Position numbers and translations under genes: made by a program
Source: an uncultured Bacteroidales bacterium
Lineage (GTDB): Bacteria > Bacteroidota > Bacteroidia > Bacteroidales > FEN-979
DNA: 64,000 bases
Direction: 5' to 3'
Assembly (NCBI GenBank): GCA_903837605.1
Contig: CAILVF010000014.1
Coordinates: forward strand, 25,474 to 89,473
The notes under the pieces: model-generated
Seen by the model: the letters and a program-made list of their open reading frames with translations, nothing else
What the model was told of the DNA's origin: nothing
Databases searched by the model: none
Shown: piece by piece, positions 1 through 7,639 of the stretch
How positions within the stretch are numbered: the stretch's first letter is position 1
Layout: each line of letters begins with the position of its first letter

Positions 1-2952
1 GCGAACCCCCTGATCATCCTTGCTGCAACAAGCAGCGCAGTGTTCAGGTCCGTCAACGGGGGAGCCAGCTGGACAACTTCGAGAACCGGGAATTTCAACG
101 ATATTAAATTCAAACCCGGTGACCCGAATATTGTATACGCTGTGTCCGGAACAAACTTTTACCGTTCTGCTGACAATGGAGTGAGCTTTACCGAGATAAC
201 ATCAGGTATTGTAAGCGGGCAGCGCAGTGTGATCGCTGTATCTGCAGCTAATCCCAATTACGTGTATATCCTGAATTCCAACGTCGCAAGCGGGTTCCAG
301 GGATTATACCGTTCGGTCGATGCCGGACTGAATTTCACAACACGTTCAACAGACCCGAATATCCTCGACTGGTCATGCATCGGATCCGATACGGGAGGCC
401 AGGGCTGGTACGACCTCGCCCTTGCGGTAAACCCGGCAAATGCCGAGATGGTATACGTTGGTGGGGTTAATGTTTGGAAATCTGTCGACGGCGGGGCCAA
501 CTGGACCATTAACTCTCACTGGTACGGAGGATGCAGCGTTCCTTCAGTCCATGCCGACTGCCATCTCCTGGCCTATTCCACCGTTAACGGCAATCTTTAC
601 GCATGCAATGACGGAGGCCTTTTCGGGACTGCAAACGGAGGCACATCATGGCAATATTATACCGAAACCATGACAATTGGCCAGATTTATAAACTGGGTG
701 TAGCCCAGACAGTTAAGAATAAAGTCATCAACGGCTTCCAGGATAACGGCACATACACTTACAACTCAGGCGGATGGGTTGCTACAGGCGGAGGTGACGG
801 GATGGAATGCGCCATAGACTTCACAAATGCCGCATACACCTACCACACTTCATATTATGGGGATATTTTCCGTAAATACAACAACAACAGTGAAACACAT
901 ATTGCTGGTAACGGAGTGAACGGGATAAACGAAAGCGGTGCCTGGGTCACGCCGTTCATCCTCAGCAAATCGAACCACCGCCGCATGTTCGTGGGCTATA
1001 AGAATATATGGAGAGCCGAAAACGTGCTCGCCACCAATATAAGTTTTGTAAAAATATCCAACAACCTTGCAGGGAGCAACGGCAATGACCTGGCTGTGCT
1101 GGAGCAATCAGCCGCCGACAGTAACATTTTATACGCTGCCCGTTCCGACAATAAACTGTTCCGATCAGATAACTGTTTGTCGTCAAATCCGGTTTGGACC
1201 AACATTACAAGTTTTCTCCCCGCATCTCTCACTGCAACTTCCCTTGCAACTCATCCTACGGATCCGAATATCATCTACATGACATCAGGTACCAAGGTGT
1301 ATAAATCCATAAATAAAGGGACAAGCTGGACCAATATCTCAGGGAACCTTCCGGCCGTGCATATAAGTTCAATTGTTTACTATAAAAATGCAAATGAAGG
1401 CTTATATGTTGGCACTGATGCAGGGGTGTATTATAAGGACGCTTTTACAAACGTGTGGATATCGTTCAGTAAAGGCCTGCCTGTAAATGGCCTGATCACC
1501 GAGCTTGAGATATACTATGACAATGATTCGGTCTCAAAGGATGCTATCTATGCATGCTCATTCGGCAGAGGCTTATGGGGTTCCGACATTTACCATTCAC
1601 CTGTGACCGTTGATTTCCAGGCAAGCCAGACAACAATTCCGACAGGCTGTTTAATTAATTTCTCAGATCTCTCCGGCGGGGTTCCCACCTATTGGACCTG
1701 GACTTTCCAGGGCGGCACACCTGCCACTTCAAACGAGAAAAATCCTTCCAATATCAGTTACAGCACACCCGGCATTTACAGCGTGAAATTAAAATGCTGG
1801 AATGAATTCTCACAGGACAGCATCACAAAAACCGACTATATATCAGTAAGCGGAACCCTTCTGCCTGCTGTTGACTTTAAATCTGACAAACAGGCTGTTT
1901 GCCTGGGGGATACAGTAATTTTCACTGATCTTACAAAGAACTGTCCTAATGCCTGGGCCTGGCAATTCACTCCTGATGCGGTCACCTATGTAAACGGCAC
2001 CAACAGCTTTGACCAAAACCCGCAGGTGGTCTTTAATAATCCCGGGCCGTATGATGTTAAACTTTCTGCAGCAAACAGTAATGGCCAAAGTTCGACGAAC
2101 AAAATTTCATACATTTTTAACGGGGGATACAGCATTCCTTTCATTGAAAATTTCAGCGGAGGTTTTGCACAGCACAACTGGACAATTGTAAATCCTGAAA
2201 ATGATATCACCTGGGATACTATTACTGTTCCGGGTATTACAAACGGTTCCAGGGCGGCATGGATGAACTTTTATCATTACCAGTCCATTAATAAAAGGGA
2301 TCAGCTGATAAGCCCCCCTATAATGATGCCTGCCACCCTCCCGATCGAACTCTCTTTCCGTCATGCTTATGCCCAGAGGCTCTCCTTAAAGGATTCCCTG
2401 ATCGTAAAGATCTCGGAGGACTGCGGACAAACATGGCAAAGGCTGCTCTCGCTGGGACCCGACGGCACACCTTCGCAATTTGTAACTGCCATGCCTTCCA
2501 GTACTTCATTTGCGCCACAGGGTTCCAATGAATGGTGCAGCGGGTCTTACGGGGTCAATTGTTATTATGTCAACCTCCAGGATTATGTCGGAAAACCTGA
2601 TGTCAGGCTGATGTTCGAAGCCTTTAACAAGAACGGCAATAATCTTTACCTCTCGGATATTACCGTGCAGGGCGAGGTTGGCATTCCGGGAAATGTTCTT
2701 GAGCTCGAAGGGGTCTCAATATATCCCAACCCTTCCCACGGGATGTTCACCCTGGAGTGCAAACAATGCAGGGATGCCCAGGCTCTCAGCGTGGTTTCAG
2801 CTGACGGGATCGAGGTATTCTCAAAACAAATCCCCGAGAGCAGGCAGTCGATGAAAGAGATACTCGACCTCAGTGGTCTTGCAAAAGGGATCTATTTTAT
2901 CCGCCTCACTTGCAATAGTAATACCCGCATGGGGAAACTGGTCATTAATTAG
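1..2952 (+). CDS. T9SS-exported BNR/sortilin-repeat protein with PKD domains (5' truncated)
   Basis: The reading frame is open from base 1, so the true start lies upstream; the GTG at 40 is only an internal codon. The first ~500 residues carry repeated 'VFRSVNGGASWT'-like and 'DPNIVYAVSGT'-like units, the pattern of BNR/Asp-box beta-propeller (sortilin/VPS10-like) repeats seen in exo-acting glycosidases and adhesins. Two PKD-like segments follow (about residues 520-690, with 'YWTWTFQGG' and 'AWAWQFTPD'), then a jelly-roll-like stretch. The last ~80 residues ('YPNPSHGMFTLE' to 'GIYFIRL...GKLVIN') are a Type IX secretion sorting domain, so the protein is exported and probably surface-anchored. 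The family, export route and truncation are clear. Enzyme or adhesin activity cannot be decided from what is visible. Confidence 0.85.
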   Translation, partial: ANPLIILAATSSAVFRSVNGGASWTTSRTGNFNDIKFKPGDPNIVYAVSGTNFYRSADNGVSFTEITSGIVSGQRSVIAVSAANPNYVYILNSNVASGFQGLYRSVDAGLNFTTRSTDPNILDWSCIGSDTGGQGWYDLALAVNPANAEMVYVGGVNVWKSVDGGANWTINSHWYGGCSVPSVHADCHLLAYSTVNGNLYACNDGGLFGTANGGTSWQYYTETMTIGQIYKLGVAQTVKNKVINGFQDNGTYTYNSGGWVATGGGDGMECAIDFTNAAYTYHTSYYGDIFRKYNNNSETHIAGNGVNGINESGAWVTPFILSKSNHRRMFVGYKNIWRAENVLATNISFVKISNNLAGSNGNDLAVLEQSAADSNILYAARSDNKLFRSDNCLSSNPVWTNITSFLPASLTATSLATHPTDPNIIYMTSGTKVYKSINKGTSWTNISGNLPAVHISSIVYYKNANEGLYVGTDAGVYYKDAFTNVWISFSKGLPVNGLITELEIYYDNDSVSKDAIYACSFGRGLWGSDIYHSPVTVDFQASQTTIPTGCLINFSDLSGGVPTYWTWTFQGGTPATSNEKNPSNISYSTPGIYSVKLKCWNEFSQDSITKTDYISVSGTLLPAVDFKSDKQAVCLGDTVIFTDLTKNCPNAWAWQFTPDAVTYVNGTNSFDQNPQVVFNNPGPYDVKLSAANSNGQSSTNKISYIFNGGYSIPFIENFSGGFAQHNWTIVNPENDITWDTITVPGITNGSRAAWMNFYHYQSINKRDQLISPPIMMPATLPIELSFRHAYAQRLSLKDSLIVKISEDCGQTWQRLLSLGPDGTPSQFVTAMPSSTSFAPQGSNEWCSGSYGVNCYYVNLQDYVGKPDVRLMFEAFNKNGNNLYLSDITVQGEVGIPGNVLELEGVSIYPNPSHGMFTLECKQCRDAQALSVVSADGIEVFSKQIPESRQSMKEILDLSGLAKGIYFIRLTCNSNTRMGKLVIN

Positions 2953-2980
2953 TTAACGGAGAGAATTTCCCTTTGTGAAC

Positions 2981-3685
2981 ATGGTCCTGTTTTTCAGTAA
3001 TACCATCGATGACAATTTGATCAGGCTTGATGAGGATGAGTCGAGGCATTGTATCAGGGTGCTGAGGCTGGGGAAAAACGATAATATACATATTACCGAC
3101 GGGAAAGGGAATCTTTACGAGGCATGCATTTCCGACACTGCTTCGGGAAAAGTAACCGCCTCAATTTTAAAAACGATAGCCAGCCCATCCCCGGGAGGTT
3201 TCAGCCTGCATGTAGCGATCGCACCCACGAAAAACTCCGAACGGCTTGAATGGTTTCTCGAGAAATCAACCGAAATAGGCATAACCGAGATAACACCCGT
3301 TTTCTGCACCCATTCAGAACGCAACAGGGTCAACCACGACAGGTTGAACAAGATCCTTATTTCAGCGGTAAAGCAATCGCTTAAAACACGGCTTCCCCGC
3401 CTGAATGAGGCTGTGGCGTTTAAAGACCTTGTGTCAAGGCCGTTTCAGGGCATCAAGCTCATTGCCAGTTGCCTCAGCGGGAATGAACTGGAAATACAGC
3501 AGGCTTATATAAAAGGCAGTGATGTGGTCGTTCTTATCGGGCCCGAAGGCGATTTCTCGGAAATTGAAATCGAAACTGCCATCAATGCAGGGTTTGTTCC
3601 TGTAAGCCTGGGCGAAAGCAGGCTCAGGACTGAAACCGCAGGTGTTTATGTAACCGCGGTTGTAAATCTTCTTAACAGGATGTAA
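2981..3685 (+). CDS. rsmE: 16S rRNA (uracil1498-N3)-methyltransferase RsmE
   Basis: About 234 aa, the usual RsmE length. RsmE methylates U1498 of 16S rRNA using SAM through a SPOUT knot. The N-terminal PUA-like part reads 'DEDESRHCIRVLRLG', the central part has 'KNSERLEWFLEKSTEIGI', and the knot has 'LIGPEGDFSEIEIE' and 'SLGESRLRTETAG', all RsmE landmarks (the GPEGGFS motif appears here as GPEGDFS). I chose the ATG at 2981 because 'MVLFFSN' fits the family start; a GTG at 2975 adds two residues. The gene follows the T9SS protein by about 28 bases and precedes the DUF4159 gene by about 10, so it may be co-transcribed with either. Confidence 0.93.
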   Translation: MVLFFSNTIDDNLIRLDEDESRHCIRVLRLGKNDNIHITDGKGNLYEACISDTASGKVTASILKTIASPSPGGFSLHVAIAPTKNSERLEWFLEKSTEIGITEITPVFCTHSERNRVNHDRLNKILISAVKQSLKTRLPRLNEAVAFKDLVSRPFQGIKLIASCLSGNELEIQQAYIKGSDVVVLIGPEGDFSEIEIETAINAGFVPVSLGESRLRTETAGVYVTAVVNLLNRM

Positions 3686-3707
3686 GTAATATTTCATGCC
3701 GGAATTA

Positions 3708-4376
3708 ATGATAAAAAATACCTGGTTTAAAATCCTTCTTCTGTGCATGCTTGCACTGCCTTGTACATCTTTTTCACCTGCATCTTACCAGATAGGTCTG
3801 TTAAAATACAACGGTGGGGGCGACTGGTATGCCAATCCGACATCTCTCCCCAACCTAGTTAAATTCGCGAATAAAAACCTCGGGACAGGCATAAGTGAAG
3901 AGATTGCAACAGTTGAGGCAGGGAACCCTGAAATAATGAACTACCCGTTTATTCATATGACAGGTCATGGAAATGTGGTTTTCTCAGAGCAGGAAGCCCG
4001 GAACCTGAGGAAATACCTTATGGCCGGGGGATTTTTACATATCGATGACAATTACGGGCTTGATAAGTATATCAGGCCTCAGTTAAAATTGATTTTCCCC
4101 GAACTCGAACTTATAGAATTGCCCTTCTCCCACCCCGTTTATCATCAGAAGTACGATTTTCCAAACGGATTGCCCAAAATTCATGAGCATGACGGCAAAC
4201 CTCCCCAGGGTTTTGGACTGATATGGGAAGGAAGGCTGGTCGTGTTTTATTCCTATGAATGTGACCTGGGCGACGGCTGGGAAGACCCTGACGTGCACCA
4301 TGACAGTGAACCCACAAGGCTTAAAGCCCTGCAAATGGGTAGCAATCTCCTCAAATATGCTTTCACGCTTAAATGA
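3708..4376 (+). CDS. DUF4159 family exported protein
   Basis: About 222 aa. A hydrophobic signal peptide ('FKILLLCMLALPCTSF') is followed by a compact domain with 'YNGGGDWYANP', 'HMTGHGNVVFSEQEARNLRKYL', 'GGFLHIDDNYGLD' and 'SHPVYH'. This is the DUF4159 pattern, a glutamine-amidotransferase-like fold seen in Bacteroidota and planctomycetes, often near MoxR/Bat genes. The biochemical role is unknown. An upstream ATG at 3696 would add four residues, but the one at 3708 gives a cleaner signal peptide. The gene sits between rsmE and the Hdr-like operon, whose promoter begins 11 bases after the stop. Confidence 0.85.
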   Translation: MIKNTWFKILLLCMLALPCTSFSPASYQIGLLKYNGGGDWYANPTSLPNLVKFANKNLGTGISEEIATVEAGNPEIMNYPFIHMTGHGNVVFSEQEARNLRKYLMAGGFLHIDDNYGLDKYIRPQLKLIFPELELIELPFSHPVYHQKYDFPNGLPKIHEHDGKPPQGFGLIWEGRLVVFYSYECDLGDGWEDPDVHHDSEPTRLKALQMGSNLLKYAFTLK

Positions 4377-4386
4377 ACCTTTTTCA

Positions 4387-4394
4387 TACCTTTG
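4387..4394 (+). promoter_or_regulatory. Bacteroidota -7 box (TACCTTTG) of the Hdr-like operon
   Basis: TACCTTTG matches the Bacteroidota TAnnTTTG box exactly. Its last base lies only seven bases before the hdrC-like ATG at 4402. Transcription starts a few bases after this box in the family, so the mRNA would have almost no leader. No clear TTG is visible 19-21 bp upstream, so this is a motif call only. Confidence 0.5.
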
Positions 4395-4401
4395 TTAATA
4401 T

Positions 4402-5115
4402 ATGGGTGCACTTTATGAAAAACTCCGGCAGGATATCCGTTTCGTGGAAGGCCTGACAGCCTGTCTCAACTGCGGAACCTGCACTGCCATTTGTCCGGCG
4501 GCTGAGTTTTACAATTACCAGCCCCGTAAACTGGTCGACATCCTGCAGACAAGGGATGATGAGAAGCTAATGGAGCTGTTGAAAAGCGATACCATATGGT
4601 ATTGCGGGGAATGTATGTCGTGCGTGACAAGATGCCCCAGGAATAACGCCCCGGGCTTGCTGATTACGGCCCTGCGATCCCTTTCCCAGGAATTGGGATA
4701 TTTTGTAGAATCTGAAAAAGGCCGTCAGCAGCTTGCCATTAAAAGGACTGTCGGTCATTGGATACTGAGGTACGGCTATTGCCTGTATCCCTCCCAGATC
4801 ACGCCAGAAAACCACCCTGAACAGGGGCCTGTTTGGGAATGGGAATTTCAAAACATAGAAAAAGTCATGGAAAGGCTGGGAGCAAATTATCAAAAGGCGG
4901 GCCCCGGTGTTCTGAGGGCTATACCGCAGGAAGACCTGGATGAAATCAAAAAGATCTTTGACGAAACCGGGGGCACGGCAAGGTTTGAAAAAATTGAAGA
5001 TTTCTCAAAGCAAAAAGCAGAGGAAATGGGTATCCAGCTTGACGACGGCCTTCAAAACGATTACATCAAACACATATATACAGCAGTAAACAAGGACCAT
5101 ACGACGGAATCATGA
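4402..5115 (+). CDS. HdrC-like iron-sulfur protein (heterodisulfide reductase subunit C type)
   Basis: 237 aa. Two CxxCxxCxxxCP motifs at residues 21-31 and 68-78 each predict one [4Fe-4S] cluster, as in HdrC and QmoC N-termini. The rest is helical with no membrane segment. HdrC relays electrons between an HdrA flavin subunit and an HdrB cysteine-rich subunit. Here the stop overlaps the HdrB-like start by four bases, so the two are translationally coupled. It is longer than a minimal HdrC. It opens a five-gene operon (4402-9486) whose order C-B-A-C2-B2-like resembles sHdr operons, but no LbpA lipoate carrier is present. The true electron donor and acceptor are unknown. Confidence 0.82.
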   Translation: MGALYEKLRQDIRFVEGLTACLNCGTCTAICPAAEFYNYQPRKLVDILQTRDDEKLMELLKSDTIWYCGECMSCVTRCPRNNAPGLLITALRSLSQELGYFVESEKGRQQLAIKRTVGHWILRYGYCLYPSQITPENHPEQGPVWEWEFQNIEKVMERLGANYQKAGPGVLRAIPQEDLDEIKKIFDETGGTARFEKIEDFSKQKAEEMGIQLDDGLQNDYIKHIYTAVNKDHTTES

Positions 5116-6179
5116 AGCCCGAAGGAAAACGCCAGATCTGGGATGAATACCAGAAAGATATAGCCGACGATAATTACTTTTACGTCAGGAGCTGTGTGAG
5201 GCAGAATTTCTTCCCGGGAGCTGAAAAAACTTTCTTACGCTACATGAAGCAACTGGGAAGGAATGTTTTCGAGAACCCTTCCCATACCACTTGTTCGGGG
5301 ATCGGCTACCATTCCGATATTGTCCCGTTTGAAACAGCCATGACGATGGTAGCCCGGCAGTTTGCCCTGATGACCGAAGCCGGTTATGAGAATTTTGTCA
5401 CATCCTGCATCACCAGTTTCGGGCTGTATACCGAAATACTGGAAACCTGGGAGCATTTCCCCAAGGTTGAAGAACAAACAAGGGTTCACCTGAGAAATGC
5501 CACAGGCCGTGAATTTCTCAAACCTAAAAACCTTGCCCATGCCAGCGATGTTACCTTTAAACTAAGAAAGGAAATAGCCGATGCAGGCAGGTACCGCCTT
5601 GTCAACCAGGATACGGGCGAACCCATACGCGTAGTTGAACATATAGGCTGCCATTATTCAAGGATGTTCCCGAACAAAGGCGTGGGTGGAGCCGAATACC
5701 CTTATGTGCTTGTCGGAATGATTGAAGAATGGGGCGGAGAAGTCATTGACTACCCCGAACGCAGACATTGCTGCGGTTTCGGGTTCAGGCAATACCTGGT
5801 CAAAGCAAACAGGGGCTATTCCGTTTCCGCATCAAAAAAGAAATTCGACTCAATGAAGCCCTATAAACCGGAACTCATCCTGACCAATTGCCCGGGCTGC
5901 CCGATGTTCCTTGACCGGTGGCAGTATGCAATCTCTGAAATGGAAGGAACCACTTATGGGGAGAACGGACAGGGAATCCCTGTCATGACCTACGAGGAAC
6001 TCGCAGGGCTTATCCTGGGTTATGACCCCTGGGACCTGGGCCTTCAGGTTCACCAGGTGCCTGTTGAACCCCTGCTTGAAAAAATGGGAATTCCATATGA
6101 TCCCGAAAAGAAATTTCTCGATATAGACGGGAACTTCATCGGGAAACCCAAATCACCCTCCTTCCTGAAATTTTATTAA
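5112..6179 (+). CDS. HdrB-like CCG-domain protein
   Basis: 355 aa. The C-terminal half has a full cysteine-rich CCG module: C180, C220-C221-G, and C260xxC263, the type that binds a non-cubane [4Fe-4S] cluster in HdrB. The N-terminal module is degraded: 'TTCSGIGYHSD' has one Cys where CCG would be, and 'TSCITSFG' replaces CxxC. The protein may therefore carry one active cluster instead of two. It overlaps the HdrC-like gene by four bases and is followed after one base by the HdrA-like gene. It is probably the electron-accepting or thiol/disulfide-active subunit; the substrate cannot be named. Confidence 0.82.
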   Translation: MKPEGKRQIWDEYQKDIADDNYFYVRSCVRQNFFPGAEKTFLRYMKQLGRNVFENPSHTTCSGIGYHSDIVPFETAMTMVARQFALMTEAGYENFVTSCITSFGLYTEILETWEHFPKVEEQTRVHLRNATGREFLKPKNLAHASDVTFKLRKEIADAGRYRLVNQDTGEPIRVVEHIGCHYSRMFPNKGVGGAEYPYVLVGMIEEWGGEVIDYPERRHCCGFGFRQYLVKANRGYSVSASKKKFDSMKPYKPELILTNCPGCPMFLDRWQYAISEMEGTTYGENGQGIPVMTYEELAGLILGYDPWDLGLQVHQVPVEPLLEKMGIPYDPEKKFLDIDGNFIGKPKSPSFLKFY

Positions 6180-6180
6180 A

Positions 6181-7314
6181 ATGGACAACACCGTAATCGT
6201 TATCGGAGGCGGCATTTCAGGTCTGACAGCAGCCGGCATGCTTGCCCAACAAGGTTTGGATGTCACATTGCTGGAGAAAGAAAATGAAACAGGGGGCCAC
6301 CTGGCCCGCTGGGACCGCCTGTTCCCCGACCGTAAAAAAGCATCCGAAGTCCTTGACTTTGCAATGGAAGGATTGAACAAGGTTAAAATTGTAACCGGGG
6401 TGGCCATTACCGGCATCAGCAGGCAAGACCATGAATTCACAGTGAGCACCAATTTAAGGGATTCGGGATACGGGATGCAGGATGCAGGATACCAGTCCCC
6501 AGTCCCCAGTCCCCAGTCCCCAGTCCCCAGTACCCAGTCCCCAGTACCCAGTCCCCAGTCCCAATACACTGCTTCAGCCCTGTTGGTTGCAACCGGTTTT
6601 GACCTGTTCGAAGCGAGAAAGAAAGAGGAATACGGGTACGGTATCTATAACAACGTGATCACATCCGCTGACCTTGAAGAACAGTTTAAATCGGGCAGGA
6701 AGGTATTAACGTCCGAAGGCAAAACTCCGGGACGTATAGGATTCATCCATTGCGTCGGTTCCAGGGACGAAAAAGTCGGGAACCTTTATTGCTCAAAGAT
6801 ATGCTGTGTGACCGGCGTTAAACAGGCCATCGAACTTAAGGAAATGTTCCCTGAATCGGAGGTTTTCAATTTTTATATGGACCTGCGGATGTTCGACCGC
6901 CATTTTGAAGAACTTTATTATGAAGCCCAGCAGAAATGGGGGGTCAGCTTTATCAGGGGACGTCTCTCGGAATGTTCTGAGAATCCTGACGGTTCAATTA
7001 TTCTGAAAACTGAAGATACGCTTACAGGCAAGCCTCTTAAAATGACCGTTGACCTCCTGGTTCTCCTTAGCGGTTTTGTTCCTTCGGGAGGGACCCGGGG
7101 AATTTCAAAAATGCTGGGCCTTCAGGAAGGGACCGATGGGTTTATCAATTCGGCCGACCAGCATTCGCAGAATAATTTAAGCGGGATAGAAGGTGTTTTC
7201 CTTGCCGGGGCGATCAAAGGCCCGATCTCGGTGAGCGAATCTGTTGCCGACGCCAGGGCTGCTGCCGCCCAGATTGCCTGTTATTTAAGCTCATTTAAAG
7301 TAACCAATGATTGA
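6181..7314 (+). CDS. HdrA/QmoA-like FAD subunit with an in-frame heptad-repeat insertion
   Basis: 377 aa. The N-terminus 'IVIGGGISGLTAAGMLAQQG' is a classic FAD-binding dinucleotide fold, and 'GFIHCVGSRDEK' plus 'YCSKICC' are the HdrA cysteine signature. There is no C-terminal ferredoxin extension, so it resembles QmoA or the short HdrA of sHdr systems. Residues 93-128 are encoded by 15 head-to-tail 7-bp repeats (6458-6562), giving a low-complexity Ser/Pro/Gln loop before 'ASALLVATGFDLF'. 15 x 7 = 105 bases = 35 codons, so the frame is preserved. The stop overlaps the next gene by eight bases. Confidence 0.85.
   Translation: MDNTVIVIGGGISGLTAAGMLAQQGLDVTLLEKENETGGHLARWDRLFPDRKKASEVLDFAMEGLNKVKIVTGVAITGISRQDHEFTVSTNLRDSGYGMQDAGYQSPVPSPQSPVPSTQSPVPSPQSQYTASALLVATGFDLFEARKKEEYGYGIYNNVITSADLEEQFKSGRKVLTSEGKTPGRIGFIHCVGSRDEKVGNLYCSKICCVTGVKQAIELKEMFPESEVFNFYMDLRMFDRHFEELYYEAQQKWGVSFIRGRLSECSENPDGSIILKTEDTLTGKPLKMTVDLLVLLSGFVPSGGTRGISKMLGLQEGTDGFINSADQHSQNNLSGIEGVFLAGAIKGPISVSESVADARAAAAQIACYLSSFKVTND
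6458..6562. repeat. Heptameric tandem repeat array (5 x GGGATNC-type, 10 x CAGTCCC-type)
   Basis: Fifteen contiguous 7-bp units lie in phase: GGGATTC, GGGATAC, GGGATGC, AGGATGC, AGGATAC, then ten CAGTCCC or CAGTACC units. The second type is the reverse complement of GGGACTG, so the two halves face each other. The minus strand has runs of three or four G separated by ACT or TACT, which could form a G-quadruplex. The array lies wholly inside the hdrA-like gene. The unit resembles the CCCCAGT-type short tandem repeats known from cyanobacteria. Confidence 0.9.
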
Positions 7315-7639
7315 TTTCGGGTATACCCTTACAAGGGACAGGCAGCTTGATTACGACCGCGGGGACTTCCGCTACCTGAAGCTGGTGAAGTCACTTGAGC
7401 CTTCCATGGATCTGTGCATAGGCTGCGGAAGCTGCACCGCAACCTGCTCTGCTGCCGGGTTTACGAATTTCAATATACGCAGGCTCCATACCGTTATCCG
7501 CAGGGGGGATCCCGAATCGATCAAAGCCGAATTAAAAAAATGCATGTTCTGCGGAAAATGCCAGCTGGTATGCCCGCGGGGAGTGAACCTTAGAAACCTG
7601 ATCCTGGCGATGAACCGGGCTATTGAAATACTGGGATGA
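7307..7639 (+). CDS. HdrC2-like small 4Fe-4S ferredoxin
   Basis: 110 aa, with two [4Fe-4S] motifs: 'CIGCGSCTATC' near residue 38 and 'CMFCGKCQLVCP' near residue 82. It overlaps the HdrA-like gene by eight bases and the next membrane gene by four, so it is tightly coupled to both. By position and motif spacing it is a second HdrC-like relay, probably passing electrons between the soluble HdrA/B/C unit and the membrane-bound partner. No other domain is visible. Confidence 0.82.
   Translation: MIDFGYTLTRDRQLDYDRGDFRYLKLVKSLEPSMDLCIGCGSCTATCSAAGFTNFNIRRLHTVIRRGDPESIKAELKKCMFCGKCQLVCPRGVNLRNLILAMNRAIEILG

Noticed and set aside
850..1282. Several short frames on both strands inside the first gene
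   Set aside because: They are shadows of the BNR-repeat protein with no support.
6458..6562. CRISPR array reading of the heptad repeats
   Set aside because: Units are 7 bp and contiguous with no spacers, inside a coding gene.
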